From: Affinundibacterium fentianense
GTDB taxonomy: Bacteria; Pseudomonadota; Gammaproteobacteria; Burkholderiales; Burkholderiaceae_D
Length of the DNA: 64,000 nt
Direction: 5' to 3'
NCBI RefSeq assembly: GCF_018139545.1
Contig: NZ_JAGSPJ010000003.1
Span: 248,001 to 312,000 of the forward strand
The position numbers and the translations under genes are program-made. The notes under the pieces were generated by a model that saw only the letters and a program-made list of their open reading frames with translations, did no database searches and was not told the DNA's origin. Position 1 is the stretch's first letter; the number at the start of each line of letters is the position of its first letter. Of this stretch, positions 42,121 to 51,905 are shown piece by piece.

Positions 42121-43515
42121 ATGTCTTTACCTCATGCGCGTCGTTTTAACACCTCTAGCGTTTCTTTTCATTGTTTTTTTTGCGTTGGTCTATTGGGGGC
42201 GCCGCTTGTACCCACCGCGCAGGCTCAGGCACAAACCTCAAATCCGCCAAAGTCGAAGTCGAGCGCGCTAGCAAAGCCAACCACGATCAAAGATGTCACG
42301 CAAATCGTCAAACCTCCTGTTGCTTTAGCCTTTATTGATGTCGCGACGAGTGCGAGTGATATACCTGGTGGGAACCTGATGGCTGGTGCTACGCAAGGAA
42401 CGCAGTCGGGTGGAGGATTATTTGGCGCACTGACAGGCATGGCGAAAGGAGCAATGGGGGCGACAAATGATCGCGGTAATGTATTTGGCAATACACATCA
42501 TTTGGGATTTGTCAGTGGCAAATACTTGGATGTATCTGTCCATACAAATCGTAACCCTAGTCTCAGTGATGCGAAGCAAATTGTGCCGGTTAGCATGAAT
42601 TTGGGTGAAAGCTTGCAATTGAATGCGCCTATCCCTGAGAAACCGGTGCCTGCCTTGATCGACGAGGAGCCGATGGAGCCGAGCTATGAAAAGCCGAAGG
42701 GGAAAATCTCTCTGTATTGGGGGTGCGGCGACACGATTCGTCCTGGTCAACCGCGCACCTTAGATGTGGCGAGTGCGTCCATTGATGACTATGCTAAATT
42801 TTTTGTGATGCGTGGTAAAACAAGTAAAGGTGCACGTTGGCAAGCTGGCCACCCTGCATGGCCGAATAAGATCGATGACCGCAAGCTTCCCGATAATGCA
42901 TCTATCGTTGGACAACATCAATTTTTAGGAAATGGCATTCCTGATAGCTTTAAAGTCAATCTTGGTGCGGCGCAGGATCTCATGCCTCCAATCGAATTAA
43001 CGCAGACAAAAAAAGACGGTACCGTTCTGATGGAGTGGAAATCGATTCCCCATGTTCGAGGCTATTTTCTTTCGGCCATGGGGGGCAAGCGAGAGAATGA
43101 CGATAGTGGTGAAATGATCGTCTGGACATCCAGTGAATTAGCCGATTTCGGCTTTGGTTTAGTTGATTATCAATCGAACGCGGACATTGATCGATGGATT
43201 AAAGAGCAGGTTGTTTTACCAGCGAGCGCGACGCATTGTGCTGTACCAAAAGGCATATTTGCCGAAGGTGCTGGGATGCTAAGAATGATTGCCTATGGAT
43301 CAGACGCCTTTTTCTCCTATCCACCACGTCCGGAAGATCCCAAAATCGCTTGGGAGCCTGAATGGCAAGCGAAGCTACGCGTGAAATCGGTATTCAGTTC
43401 CATACTCGGCGGATTTGGGGAGATGACTGGCAAAGGCTCGGATCGACAATCTCCGAAGAAGGATGAAAAGAAAAGCAAAGCGACGGAGCTTTTGAAAAGC
43501 TTATGGGGCAATTGA
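42121..43515 (+). CDS. Uncharacterised exported protein (464 aa)
   Basis: No family was recognised. The N-terminus MSLPHARRFNTSSVSFHCFFCVGLLGAPLVPTAQA, divided as a basic start, a hydrophobic core and an AQA end, reads as a signal peptide of about 35 residues. The mature part is Gly/Ala-rich near residues 80-115 (GGNLMAGAT, GGGLFGALTG) and later contains WGCGDTIRPGQPRT and a long strand-rich region (about 290-440). Lys-rich tail. AGAAGGAGC lies eight bases before the ATG. Likely periplasmic or outer-membrane associated. Confidence 0.7.
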   Translation: MSLPHARRFNTSSVSFHCFFCVGLLGAPLVPTAQAQAQTSNPPKSKSSALAKPTTIKDVTQIVKPPVALAFIDVATSASDIPGGNLMAGATQGTQSGGGLFGALTGMAKGAMGATNDRGNVFGNTHHLGFVSGKYLDVSVHTNRNPSLSDAKQIVPVSMNLGESLQLNAPIPEKPVPALIDEEPMEPSYEKPKGKISLYWGCGDTIRPGQPRTLDVASASIDDYAKFFVMRGKTSKGARWQAGHPAWPNKIDDRKLPDNASIVGQHQFLGNGIPDSFKVNLGAAQDLMPPIELTQTKKDGTVLMEWKSIPHVRGYFLSAMGGKRENDDSGEMIVWTSSELADFGFGLVDYQSNADIDRWIKEQVVLPASATHCAVPKGIFAEGAGMLRMIAYGSDAFFSYPPRPEDPKIAWEPEWQAKLRVKSVFSSILGGFGEMTGKGSDRQSPKKDEKKSKATELLKSLWGN

Positions 43516-43685
43516 TTGAAATAGATCGAAGAGAGGTCGGATTTTTTTTCGGGCAGGGTATCAGCAAGAATTGTTGAACTCTTGCATAATTGCGGCATGT
43601 TTGCAGGAGGCGAATGTCCAGGTCGCTTGCGAACACATCGATGTCAAACCCAAAAACAGTTTTTATCTCATCAGGAGAAATGCTT

Positions 43686-44663
43686 ATGAAAGTTCGATTC
43701 AATCGTGTTGCCGCCGCTTTGGTGTCGGCAAGTTTAGGCGTGGCGAGTTTGAGCTTGGTTTCTGCCACTGCTGTCGCTGGTGCACCGATCAGTCAAGCTG
43801 TCGCACCTGGCTATTACCGCGTGATGTTAGGTGACTTTGAAGTGACCGCATTATCGGATGGCACAGTCGCACTGCCTATCGATAAATTATTAACAAATAT
43901 TAAACCTGAACAAACGCTCAAAGCCTTAAAAAAACATCACCTAGGGACCCCGACCGAAACTTCTGTGAATGGCTATTTGATCAATACAGGCAGTAAATTA
44001 GTCTTGATCGACACCGGCGCAGCGAGTTTATTTGGGCCGACTTTAGGGCGTTTGGCGAATAGCTTGAAGGCTGCCGGTTATACGCCAGATCAAGTGGATG
44101 AGATTTATATCACGCATATGCATGGCGATCACGTCGGTGGTTTGATGAATGGTGAGCAAATGGCATTTCCCAACGCTGTGGTTCGAGCTGATCAACATGA
44201 TGCAGAGTTTTGGCTGAGTCAAAGCAATTTGGAAAAGGCGAAACCCGAAGATAAAGGTGGTTTTCAAGGAGCAATGGCCTCCTTAAATGCGTATGTGAAG
44301 GCGGGGAAATTTAAGCCATTTAATGGTGATACTGAGCTAGTGCCGGGCGTTAAGGCGGTCGCAGCACGCGGACATACACCAGGACATAGCATTTATTTGG
44401 TGGAAAGTAAGGGGCAAAAATTGATGCTTTGGGGGGACTTAATGCACGTCGCCGCAGTACAGTTTGAAAATCCTTCCGTGACTATTGCGTTTGATAGTGA
44501 TAGTCAGTCTGCGATGGCTCAACGCAAAAAAGCCTATGCGGATGCCGCTAAGCAAGGCTACATGGTAGGCGCGACCCACCTGTCTTTCCCTGGTCTAGGA
44601 TATATTCGTAGCGAGGGCAAAGGCTATGCTTGGACTCCAGTCAACTATTCTCCTGTGAAATGA
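43686..44663 (+). CDS. Exported MBL-fold metallo-hydrolase
   Basis: A 325-aa metallo-beta-lactamase-fold enzyme with a signal peptide of about 33 residues (MKVRFNRVAAALVSASLGVA and onward, to a VAGA end). The zinc motif THMHGDHVGG lies near residues 145-154, the later metal His is in RGHTPGHS near 220, and the Asp in LWGDLMHV near 245. The family includes quorum-signal lactonases and other periplasmic hydrolases; the substrate is not readable. The start at 43686 has AGGAG nine bases upstream; the frame opens at 43590 without a ribosome site. Confidence 0.85.
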   Translation: MKVRFNRVAAALVSASLGVASLSLVSATAVAGAPISQAVAPGYYRVMLGDFEVTALSDGTVALPIDKLLTNIKPEQTLKALKKHHLGTPTETSVNGYLINTGSKLVLIDTGAASLFGPTLGRLANSLKAAGYTPDQVDEIYITHMHGDHVGGLMNGEQMAFPNAVVRADQHDAEFWLSQSNLEKAKPEDKGGFQGAMASLNAYVKAGKFKPFNGDTELVPGVKAVAARGHTPGHSIYLVESKGQKLMLWGDLMHVAAVQFENPSVTIAFDSDSQSAMAQRKKAYADAAKQGYMVGATHLSFPGLGYIRSEGKGYAWTPVNYSPVK

Positions 44664-44705
44664 TTTTCGGTTTTGCATATTCACTAAGCTGCTAACACAT
44701 GGGAT

Positions 44706-44729
44706 TGGAGAGGGGCGACGCCTCTCTCC
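44706..44729. terminator. Terminator-like hairpin after the MBL-fold hydrolase
   Basis: GGAGAGGGGC and GCCTCTCTCC pair over ten positions (one G-T) around GAC. No U-run follows. It lies 43 bp after the stop codon, in a 240-bp spacer that otherwise shows nothing. Confidence 0.4.
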
Positions 44730-44903
44730 CTGTCGGACTGGATAGGATCTTCGTTTTGGTGGCACTCCACAATCTCATTCTTCTCATTGTAAATTGCTTT
44801 CTCGATTCTTATAGACTTTTCGAATATGACTACTTTTCACCAAACGGATTCCATAGTAAATGCTAGGCCTACCGCCCGAGCATCAAATGCGACCTTGAAT
44901 TAG

Positions 44904-45464
44904 ATGATGAGTGAGACTATGAGTGAGACTATGATTGAGACCTTGAATGTCGCAGAAATACCCTCCAATTCTCGTTTGTCGGATGTTGTCATCCGACCGA
45001 TTGCTGAGGGCGATAATTTGTGCATAGCGAGTTTAATTCGTGCCGTGTTGGAGGAAATGAATGTTCCAAAGGTTGGCTCGGCCGCCGCTGATCCTTCGCT
45101 CGACTTTATGTACCAACATTATACGCGTGATCGCGGCGCATATTTCGTGGTCGAATATCGAGGTGACATCGTCGCAGGCGGAGGGATTGGTAGCTTGCCA
45201 GGCGCACCGGAAGATTTCTGTGAATTGCAAAAAATGTATATGCTGCCATCAACGCGTGGCATGGGGATTGGCAATGCCTTGATACAACGTTGTCTCGATG
45301 AAGCCAAGCAGCGAGGTTATCGCCAGTGCTATCTAGAGACACTACCAACTATGCTAGCCGCACAAAAGCTCTACCAGAAAATGGGTTTTACGTATATCGA
45401 TTACGCAATCGGAGACACAGGACACAGCGCATGCCAAGTTCGTATGTTATTGCGATTTGACTGA
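44904..45464 (+). CDS. GNAT-family N-acetyltransferase
   Basis: A 186-aa protein. After a short repeated start (MSETMSETMIET) the GNAT domain runs from about residue 28: VIRPIAEGDN, LQKMYMLPSTRGMGIGNALI with the acetyl-CoA loop near 112-131, and LYQKMGFTYIDY. Substrate unknown. The repeated start leaves several in-frame ATG codons; the one at 44904 is used here, but a start 4 or 8 codons later is equally possible. Confidence 0.82.
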   Translation: MMSETMSETMIETLNVAEIPSNSRLSDVVIRPIAEGDNLCIASLIRAVLEEMNVPKVGSAAADPSLDFMYQHYTRDRGAYFVVEYRGDIVAGGGIGSLPGAPEDFCELQKMYMLPSTRGMGIGNALIQRCLDEAKQRGYRQCYLETLPTMLAAQKLYQKMGFTYIDYAIGDTGHSACQVRMLLRFD

Positions 45465-45539
45465 AACTTTTTTACGCAAGACGCGAGCACGGATCGGTAT
45501 TTTTCAATGTCATTGTGAAATTGATCCAAGCGCTTTTGC

Positions 45540-46211
45540 TTAAGGAATCGTGATTTGAAAAACAGCGCCGCCGTTTGAGGTACGATTAAACAAGTCCAGT
45601 TGGCCGCAGTCGTTTCCATTGTGATGTTTCTTCAGAATTTCTCGTGCTAGATTCAATCCTAAGCCTGTTCCGTCTCGCGTGATGGGAGAGTTGGTCGGTA
45701 AGGTTTCTTGATTTTGCCCGAGCATCGTTGCAGGAAACCCTGCACCATCATCTTCAATTTGTATTTGTAATCCTTCCTTTGTTGGATCGTCTTTTTGCGC
45801 CACAGTTGCGACGCGTATGGTTATCTTGTTTTTGGCGAATCTTAGTGCATTTTGGAGAGCATTGGCGAGTAGCATTTGGAGCAAGATCTTGTCGTAAAAC
45901 CATACTGATGGTGCTAAAGCAAGCTCGGTTTCGATTCGAATATGTGGCCGTGATCGTAAGTGGCTGGCATGCTGTGCGAGCAGATCGGCGACCAGCTCTT
46001 GGGGAGCTTGATCGACTAATTCCAAATGCAGTTGTCCAGTCTGAGATTTATAAAAACACAGTAATCGCGTTAAAGTCTCAGAGGAACGCATCGCCATTTC
46101 TTGTGCAATTGCGTCTTGGCGACGTTCAGCATCTGCCGCTAATTGTGCCAGATCGTTTTTGACATCATGGATGCACAAGGCGGCGATAACAGAAAAGTCC
46201 TGTGCACTCAT
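45540..46211 (-). CDS. Small sensor histidine kinase without sensor domain
   Basis: A 223-aa protein. The first helices contain IHDVKNDLAQLAADAERR with a possible phospho-accepting His near residue 14, and the ATP-binding part has NALQNALRFA (N box), EDDGAGFP (G1) and GTGLGLNLAREI (G2). There is no transmembrane or PAS region, so it must take its signal from a partner, probably the response regulator upstream. Its start overlaps the stop of that gene by four bases (ATGA), which couples their translation. Confidence 0.82.
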   Translation of the reverse strand: MSAQDFSVIAALCIHDVKNDLAQLAADAERRQDAIAQEMAMRSSETLTRLLCFYKSQTGQLHLELVDQAPQELVADLLAQHASHLRSRPHIRIETELALAPSVWFYDKILLQMLLANALQNALRFAKNKITIRVATVAQKDDPTKEGLQIQIEDDGAGFPATMLGQNQETLPTNSPITRDGTGLGLNLAREILKKHHNGNDCGQLDLFNRTSNGGAVFQITIP

Positions 46212-47854
46212 GCTTTGATTTCCAATTTGTATTTCGCCTGGATTTTGATTTGGAACGCATTGATTTCGGCTAGCTTCGGATACAAATTGTTTTGTTTAAA
46301 TACGGCGTCCTGAAACTGCTTTGCGCGGATGGATTTTTCACTGTCATAACCATTCGTAAAGATATCCATCAAAATGGAGAGCGCGGCATTAGAAACGATC
46401 TGTAAATTATTTGGCAATCTCAATGCAGCCTCGGTCAACATGGATGACGCTTCTGCATAGTGGCCAGCACGTGCTTTCTGTACTGCTTCGTTATTGAGAT
46501 TGATGACTTCCTTGACCGATGATTCGATCAAATGTTGCGCAATTTCGTCGCCGCCGTGGTCTTTGTAGATGCTCGCAATTTCTGCTTGTACTTTATTCGA
46601 GTCCGGGTTGTTTTGGACCACTGATTTTAAAATTTCGCGCGCTTCTTCAGCACGATTTTGCGCCAAGCAGGCTTTAGCTAATGCAAGCTTGCTGGCTTCA
46701 GAAAGATTATCGCCATCGTCAGCAAGCGCGAGATCTAAGGCTTTCTTTGCGAGTTCCTTGTTTCCCAAGTGACTTTGTGCAACCGCCTCATACGCTGCTA
46801 ACATTTTGACTTCTGCATTTTCTTTAAAATGTTCTTTGGCTTCTTTAAGGACGTCAACAGCGCGTTCTAGCTCACCTGTCTCGGTCAGAGCGTTGGTAAG
46901 TTTTGCAAAATCGATTGGATCACGTAGAGGGGAATTTCGGGTTTGTTTGACGACCACGCTGAGTGCTTTGTCGACGCGTTCATAATCGCCCGTTGATTCG
47001 GCAAGGCTGGCGATAGAACGCTGCCGTGCCAGTGAATGAGGGGCAATTTTGCAGGCGTTATCGAGCACGTGTAGCGCCTTTTCGGCGTCGCCGGCATCAG
47101 AATGAATTTTTCCTAAGAGATCATAAGCTGCGAGTAGGCGCGGGTTATCATCGATGATGTTTTCGAGTAAATGACTTGCTTGTTCATCCTCACCTTTAAA
47201 TTTTAAGGCTCGCGCTAATCCCAATTTTGCCCATGGCATGTCGCGCATTTTTAGGGCGTTCTGATAGAAATTGATGGCCTGTTCGGTCTGTTGTAGCATC
47301 AGTAGGGCATTGCCTTTGATACGCATTGCGTCTACCACGTACTTATCCTTGCTCGCGATTATGTCATCACATGCCTTGATAATTTCAGGCCAGGCACCTT
47401 GATCTTGTAAACGATCAATAGCCGCGAGACGCGCTTTGCGTTCGAGTAGTCGTTCTAAGCGTATTTTTAAGGTTTCGCCTGTAAATGGCTTCAGCAGATA
47501 ATCGTCCGGCATGCATTCAGCCGCCGTGATGACACTATTAAATCCTGTCTCGGCGGTGATCATAATAAACAAGGTGGCGCGGCTAATCGCGTTGCTTGTC
47601 CTTAAATATTCGAGAAATTGTTGACCATCGGTAGAGCCGCCAAGGTAGTAGTCACACAAAATCACATCGTAAGTTCGTTGGCTGATATAAGACAAGGCTT
47701 CCCGTACATTTGAGGCTAGGCTCACGTTCATGATACCTAGAGCCTGCATTTGATTGCGCATGGTTGTACGCATATCGGGCATGTCGTCAATGACCAAAAT
47801 TTTGCGGTCAGTGAAGGAAATAGGCGCAGCAACTTTGGTACTTGGTATAGCCAT
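46208..47854 (-). CDS. Response regulator with long TPR C-terminal region
   Basis: A 548-aa protein. The N-terminal receiver domain (about residues 17-140) has the acidic pair in ILVIDDMPDMR, the phospho-Asp in VILCDYYLGG and the Lys in YLLKPFTGE. The rest (about 150-540) is a chain of TPR-like helix pairs in place of a DNA-binding domain, so output is likely through protein contacts. The start at 47854 (MAIPSTK) has GGTGA upstream; a longer frame to 47947 lacks support. First gene of the two-gene operon with the kinase. Confidence 0.85.
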   Translation of the reverse strand: MAIPSTKVAAPISFTDRKILVIDDMPDMRTTMRNQMQALGIMNVSLASNVREALSYISQRTYDVILCDYYLGGSTDGQQFLEYLRTSNAISRATLFIMITAETGFNSVITAAECMPDDYLLKPFTGETLKIRLERLLERKARLAAIDRLQDQGAWPEIIKACDDIIASKDKYVVDAMRIKGNALLMLQQTEQAINFYQNALKMRDMPWAKLGLARALKFKGEDEQASHLLENIIDDNPRLLAAYDLLGKIHSDAGDAEKALHVLDNACKIAPHSLARQRSIASLAESTGDYERVDKALSVVVKQTRNSPLRDPIDFAKLTNALTETGELERAVDVLKEAKEHFKENAEVKMLAAYEAVAQSHLGNKELAKKALDLALADDGDNLSEASKLALAKACLAQNRAEEAREILKSVVQNNPDSNKVQAEIASIYKDHGGDEIAQHLIESSVKEVINLNNEAVQKARAGHYAEASSMLTEAALRLPNNLQIVSNAALSILMDIFTNGYDSEKSIRAKQFQDAVFKQNNLYPKLAEINAFQIKIQAKYKLEIKA

Positions 47855-48243
47855 AGATTTCACCGATCCTCTAGTAAGCAACGACAAACGGCTTTCGATA
47901 AAGTAATAGTATCCATTTGCTTTTCGAATGACAAATAAAAAATGCAATTGGGAAAAACTTAGTCTGATTGGATTAGTAAACTTGCGTTGGTCATGTCAAA
48001 AGGCTAGATACGCGAATGACGTGCTCGGCAAATGTTGTGTTGATTCGATACCGCACAAGGTGGGCCACTGGGACTTTGCCATAGTGAGGGACTGCGCCAG
48101 AATTTGTTGACGGGATAAGCCAGAAATGGGTCGAAATAGAAACAAATTTGTAGCAATTTGTCTCCGAGATGTGATTCTTCCGTGACTTTATAGAACCCTT
48201 GCAGGCAAAATCATAGTACTGAACACATAGAGCAAAATTTGAC

Positions 48244-50184
48244 ATGTCAAATCAAATGGTCATTGCACAAGATTGGCGAACTATCCTTGGAAACGCGTTT
48301 GGCTTCAATCAATCAGTACTCACGGGAACGTTGGTATTGCCGCAGGAAACGTTGGCACATGCGCGATTACTTCATGAGGTTCTGGTCGCGATCTTTGCGA
48401 CGCCCCAATTTAATCCCGTGATGCCGACCTCGAATCTTGAACTCAGTCATTTCATTTTATTGTCTTGTCGCGAGATACAGAAAAGAGCACGATTGTCAGT
48501 GTTTGAGACGGGGCGAGTCATTCAAATAAAACACGATGTAGCGGGCATTCATGCGCAGTTGGCGCTACCTTTTTCGCACGCTAGTTCGGCATTCAATGCT
48601 CTGCGATGGGTTGTTGAAGTCATGAATATGCTGGGACGTAAACCAAAACGCAGTCCTACTTTGATTGGAAAACTTCAAAATTCGCTAAAGAAGCTCGTTG
48701 AGGACTTGAAGCCGTTTTCGAATAGCGGCGTGAATATTGGCCGCATGATCCCGGTAGCGATGGAGCTTGGGATACCAGTTCGTCATATAGAAAATCAAAT
48801 TTTTCTTTTGGGTGTTGGTAAGAATGGTCGAATTTTTAATTCCACGATTACCGAATCGACTACCTCGCATGGAGTGCAATTCGCGAAGTCAAAAGTCAGC
48901 ACCGCACACTTGTTGCGTTTGGCTGGTTTGCCAGCTGTTATGCATGAGCTTGTCAACAGTGCAGATCAGGCGGTGATGGTGGCCAACAAATTTGGCTATC
49001 CGGTTGTCATTAAGCCCGCCGATAAAGATGGTGGCGAGGGGGTCTATGCGGGATTGAAGAATGAGCAGGAAGTACTACAATCCTTTGAATTGAGTCATCA
49101 AATTTCGAACCGAATCTTATTAGAAAAATTTGTCGATGGACAAGACTATCGTATTACCGTGGCGAACGGTAAAGTCATTAAAGCAATCGTTAGGAAGCCA
49201 GGTGGTGTTGTGGGAGATGGTCAACATACCATCGCGGAATTGATTCAACTTGCAAGCCAACAAGAGCAAGCTGTGATACGAGCGCGCGAACGTGGTAAAC
49301 AGTTGTTGTCACTGGATGACGAGGCGTTGGGCATTTTGACGGAGCATCGCTTGACTCCTGCCACAGTTTTGGCGCCAGACCAACAGCTGGCTTTACGTAA
49401 GCGGGCGAATATTTCGACTGGGGGCACGACGGAAAATGTGATTAATATGATGCATCCCGACAACGTGGAATTAGCGATTCGAGCAGCACAAGTGCTACGG
49501 CTCGATTTGGCTGGGATTGATCTATTGATGCCAGATATTCGCGTTTCTTGGATGGAGAGTAGTGGTGCTATTTGCGAGGTGAATGCGCAGCCGCAAATCA
49601 GTACAGAATATGTGCCAACCATCTACCATGAACTGTTACTAGACTCGGTTCCTTGCCAAGGCAGAATTCCCTTGGTTTTATTGGTATACAGAGAAACCCC
49701 ACTGGTGACCGTCGAGAGATTATCAGGTCTGATTGCTGACTATTTTGCCCAGATTGGATTAAAGACATTTCATACAGATCAAACAGGAAGTTTTCTCAAT
49801 GCGCGTCGCTTGAGTCAAGCATTGCCTCATCATATGCAATATGCTAAAGCACTACAGGTGAATCAATCAGTTGATGCTGCAGTGTTGATGGTGAGCGAAC
49901 AAGATTTGTTAGTTCACGGCTTGCCATTTGTTTATTGCGATTTACTCTATTGGGTCGATAGCCTTGATATAACGCAAAGCTCCGCGCTTAGCGATTTGCT
50001 TACAATGACAATTCCGCATATTCGCGGCGCATTGTGCGTCGATCAGCCTGATCTGATTCCAAGCCTGAGCACGGTTCCGATTGACGGACTTAGGGTCTGT
50101 GCATTGCCAAAGACCGACCTAGCACAAGACACCTACCAGCAGGCTCTAGTCGGTGTACTGCAATGTCACGTCAAAATTAATTAA
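48244..50184 (+). CDS. Cyanophycin-synthetase-like ATP-grasp protein with decayed Mur-ligase region
   Basis: A 646-aa protein. Residues 160-465 are a clear CphA-type ATP-grasp: NIGRMIPVAMELGIPVRHIE, the ATP-lysine K257 in VVIKPADKDGGEGVYAG, LLEKFVDGQDYRITV, LRKRANISTGGT and AGIDLLMPD. Residues 474-646 follow the start of the Mur-ligase domain of cyanophycin synthetases (RIPLVLLV, then VDAAVLMVSEQDLLVHGL). The P-loop (usually TGTNGKTTT) is replaced by VYRETPLVT near 481-489, and the domain stops about 200 residues early. Residues 1-160 form an extra N-terminal region. It may join amino acids or peptides using ATP, but normal cyanophycin synthesis is unlikely. A methyltransferase gene follows 13 bp later. 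Confidence 0.8.
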   Translation: MSNQMVIAQDWRTILGNAFGFNQSVLTGTLVLPQETLAHARLLHEVLVAIFATPQFNPVMPTSNLELSHFILLSCREIQKRARLSVFETGRVIQIKHDVAGIHAQLALPFSHASSAFNALRWVVEVMNMLGRKPKRSPTLIGKLQNSLKKLVEDLKPFSNSGVNIGRMIPVAMELGIPVRHIENQIFLLGVGKNGRIFNSTITESTTSHGVQFAKSKVSTAHLLRLAGLPAVMHELVNSADQAVMVANKFGYPVVIKPADKDGGEGVYAGLKNEQEVLQSFELSHQISNRILLEKFVDGQDYRITVANGKVIKAIVRKPGGVVGDGQHTIAELIQLASQQEQAVIRARERGKQLLSLDDEALGILTEHRLTPATVLAPDQQLALRKRANISTGGTTENVINMMHPDNVELAIRAAQVLRLDLAGIDLLMPDIRVSWMESSGAICEVNAQPQISTEYVPTIYHELLLDSVPCQGRIPLVLLVYRETPLVTVERLSGLIADYFAQIGLKTFHTDQTGSFLNARRLSQALPHHMQYAKALQVNQSVDAAVLMVSEQDLLVHGLPFVYCDLLYWVDSLDITQSSALSDLLTMTIPHIRGALCVDQPDLIPSLSTVPIDGLRVCALPKTDLAQDTYQQALVGVLQCHVKIN

Positions 50185-50197
50185 ATACAGGAAGATA

Positions 50198-50944
50198 ATG
50201 ATGGTCAATGTCACGCGACGTACAGCAAACACGTATCAGGCTGCCATGCAGGCTTGTCCATTTGCGAGAGTGCACGAATTTATGTTGCCCTTGCAGTTGG
50301 CGAATCTCCAGCCAAAAGAGACCTTGGTTGATTTTCCGAGTGGTGGTGGTTATCTGCGACCTTTTATCGCGAAGATTAATGCCGAGATTGGTTATGTTCC
50401 GGTTGAAAATGTCGCTGGTTATGCTGAATACAATCCCGAGATCATTGGCGGGACATGGACCAATTTACCTTTTACCGATGGTCAAGTTGACGTCGTGTTT
50501 ACCTTGGCAGCGATTCATCATATGCTGGATTGTCGTGCGGAGTTTTATCAAGAATGTTTTCGGGTGTTAAGCAATCAAGGGCGCTTTATTATTGCCGATG
50601 TGCTGGCAGGGAGTGCACCAGCGCGCTTCTTGGATGAGTTTGTCGGAAGTTATAGCTCGCAAGGACATCGAGCTCGTTTTATTGACTTAAAGACGGATAG
50701 CGCGGAAATTGAAGTGGCGGGTTTATTCAAAGTCAGCGATGCGTATAGTCAGCGGTTTGCTTGGGAATTTAAAGATGTAGACTCGCTCGTGACTTATTGT
50801 AGAAATTTATTTCGCATTGATCTCGCGAGCGATCGGCAGATCGAAGAGGGTTTGCGACATTATTTAGGGATCCATCAGGTTGACCATGGTTTTGATTTGC
50901 AGTGGGAGTTGGCATTTATTCGCGCGAACAAACTTCCTGCGTAA
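50198..50944 (+). CDS. Class I SAM-dependent methyltransferase
   Basis: A 248-aa protein. The SAM site is LVDFPSGGGYLRPFI near residues 44-58, followed by LPFTDGQVDVVFTLAAIHHM near 87-106 and the RVLSNQGRFIIADV strand. The substrate is unknown. The ribosome site AGGA ends five bases before ATG 50198, with a second ATG directly after. Only 13 bp separate it from the CphA-like gene, so one transcript is likely and the two may act on the same product. Confidence 0.85.
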   Translation: MMVNVTRRTANTYQAAMQACPFARVHEFMLPLQLANLQPKETLVDFPSGGGYLRPFIAKINAEIGYVPVENVAGYAEYNPEIIGGTWTNLPFTDGQVDVVFTLAAIHHMLDCRAEFYQECFRVLSNQGRFIIADVLAGSAPARFLDEFVGSYSSQGHRARFIDLKTDSAEIEVAGLFKVSDAYSQRFAWEFKDVDSLVTYCRNLFRIDLASDRQIEEGLRHYLGIHQVDHGFDLQWELAFIRANKLPA

Positions 50945-50983
50945 TTGTAAAAATCTTGAAAACAATCAAACATCCTCATACTA

Positions 50984-51553
50984 ATGAAAAATCTCACGAT
51001 AGCAATACTTTTTTGTTACTCCTTGGTGAGTCCGACTAGCGGTGTCGCGTATGCGGCACAGACGGAGGTTGGATCGAGTTCAGCGCTACCGCAAATTGGA
51101 ACACGAGCTGTAGTTGGAGAGCGACTTTTTGATGAAGATCTGCTGAAAATTTCAGGAAAGCTTTGGCGTGGGCAATTAAGCTATCTAGACTACAGCGCAA
51201 ATGTGCTGCGCAGTATTCCATCCAATTTGTTGGTGACTCGATCGAGTGAGAAATCATCGGTTTGGCTATGGAGTTATGGCTACGACAAAGAGCCTCATGC
51301 AAACGCAAGCAATGGCATTGAGTTGAGTGAGGATGGTCGTCGATTTGGCAATGAGAATGTGCTACAGAGACAGGTCGCTGAAGATGGAACTTTAACGGTG
51401 ATAACTAGTATGGTTGGTGAAGACGATAATCGGCCTGCGGAATTTCGATTCACTTATACAGTGACAGAAAATACATTCACTCGCCAAAAAGAAGTTAAGT
51501 TGAAAAGTGGTGGTGACTTCTTCACTCGCCATACCTACAGATGGACTCGATGA
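50984..51553 (+). CDS. Uncharacterised exported protein (189 aa)
   Basis: A signal peptide is visible (MKNLTIAILFCYSLVSPTSG, then VAYAA near residue 25). The mature domain is strand-rich, with LWRGQLSYLDYSAN near 59 and EFRFTYTVTEN near 158; no family was recognised. Its start lies 40 bp after the methyltransferase stop, so it may belong to the same operon. Region 51554-51905 downstream shows no convincing gene. Confidence 0.65.
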   Translation: MKNLTIAILFCYSLVSPTSGVAYAAQTEVGSSSALPQIGTRAVVGERLFDEDLLKISGKLWRGQLSYLDYSANVLRSIPSNLLVTRSSEKSSVWLWSYGYDKEPHANASNGIELSEDGRRFGNENVLQRQVAEDGTLTVITSMVGEDDNRPAEFRFTYTVTENTFTRQKEVKLKSGGDFFTRHTYRWTR

Positions 51554-51905
51554 ATCGTTTGTCGAATTAGTCCTTGCCGCAAAAAGGCATTTTGGTCATA
51601 AATTGAACTGATGTCTTTCTCAATGACGCCAGAGTACGCACGGCGCAAGAGCCTATCCAACATCGGTAGTCAAGCTATCGATTTCCTATTTCAAAGCACC
51701 CAATTCGTTTCTGTATATGCAGGTAAGGGCCTTTGCTTTTTCTGTATGCTAATTACATATGGATGCCGCAAATGTAGTCGACTCGTTTTTGTCTTACGCT
51801 ACAGTACGATTAGGGCGCTGATTGGAAGGGGAGTTTGATCGCCATTCTTGAGCTGAGTTGTGACACTCATTTGTGCCACCTCACAAAAAACAAGCTTAGA
51901 AAAGC

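Noticed and set aside
47855-48243. 60-84 codon ORFs in the 389-bp spacer between the response regulator and the CphA-like gene
   Set aside because: They overlap each other on opposite strands, lack ribosome sites and recognisable motifs. The spacer most likely holds the two divergent promoters.
51611-51838. 75-codon ORF before the tRNA-Leu terminator
   Set aside because: No ribosome site, no family resemblance and mixed composition; not supported as a gene.
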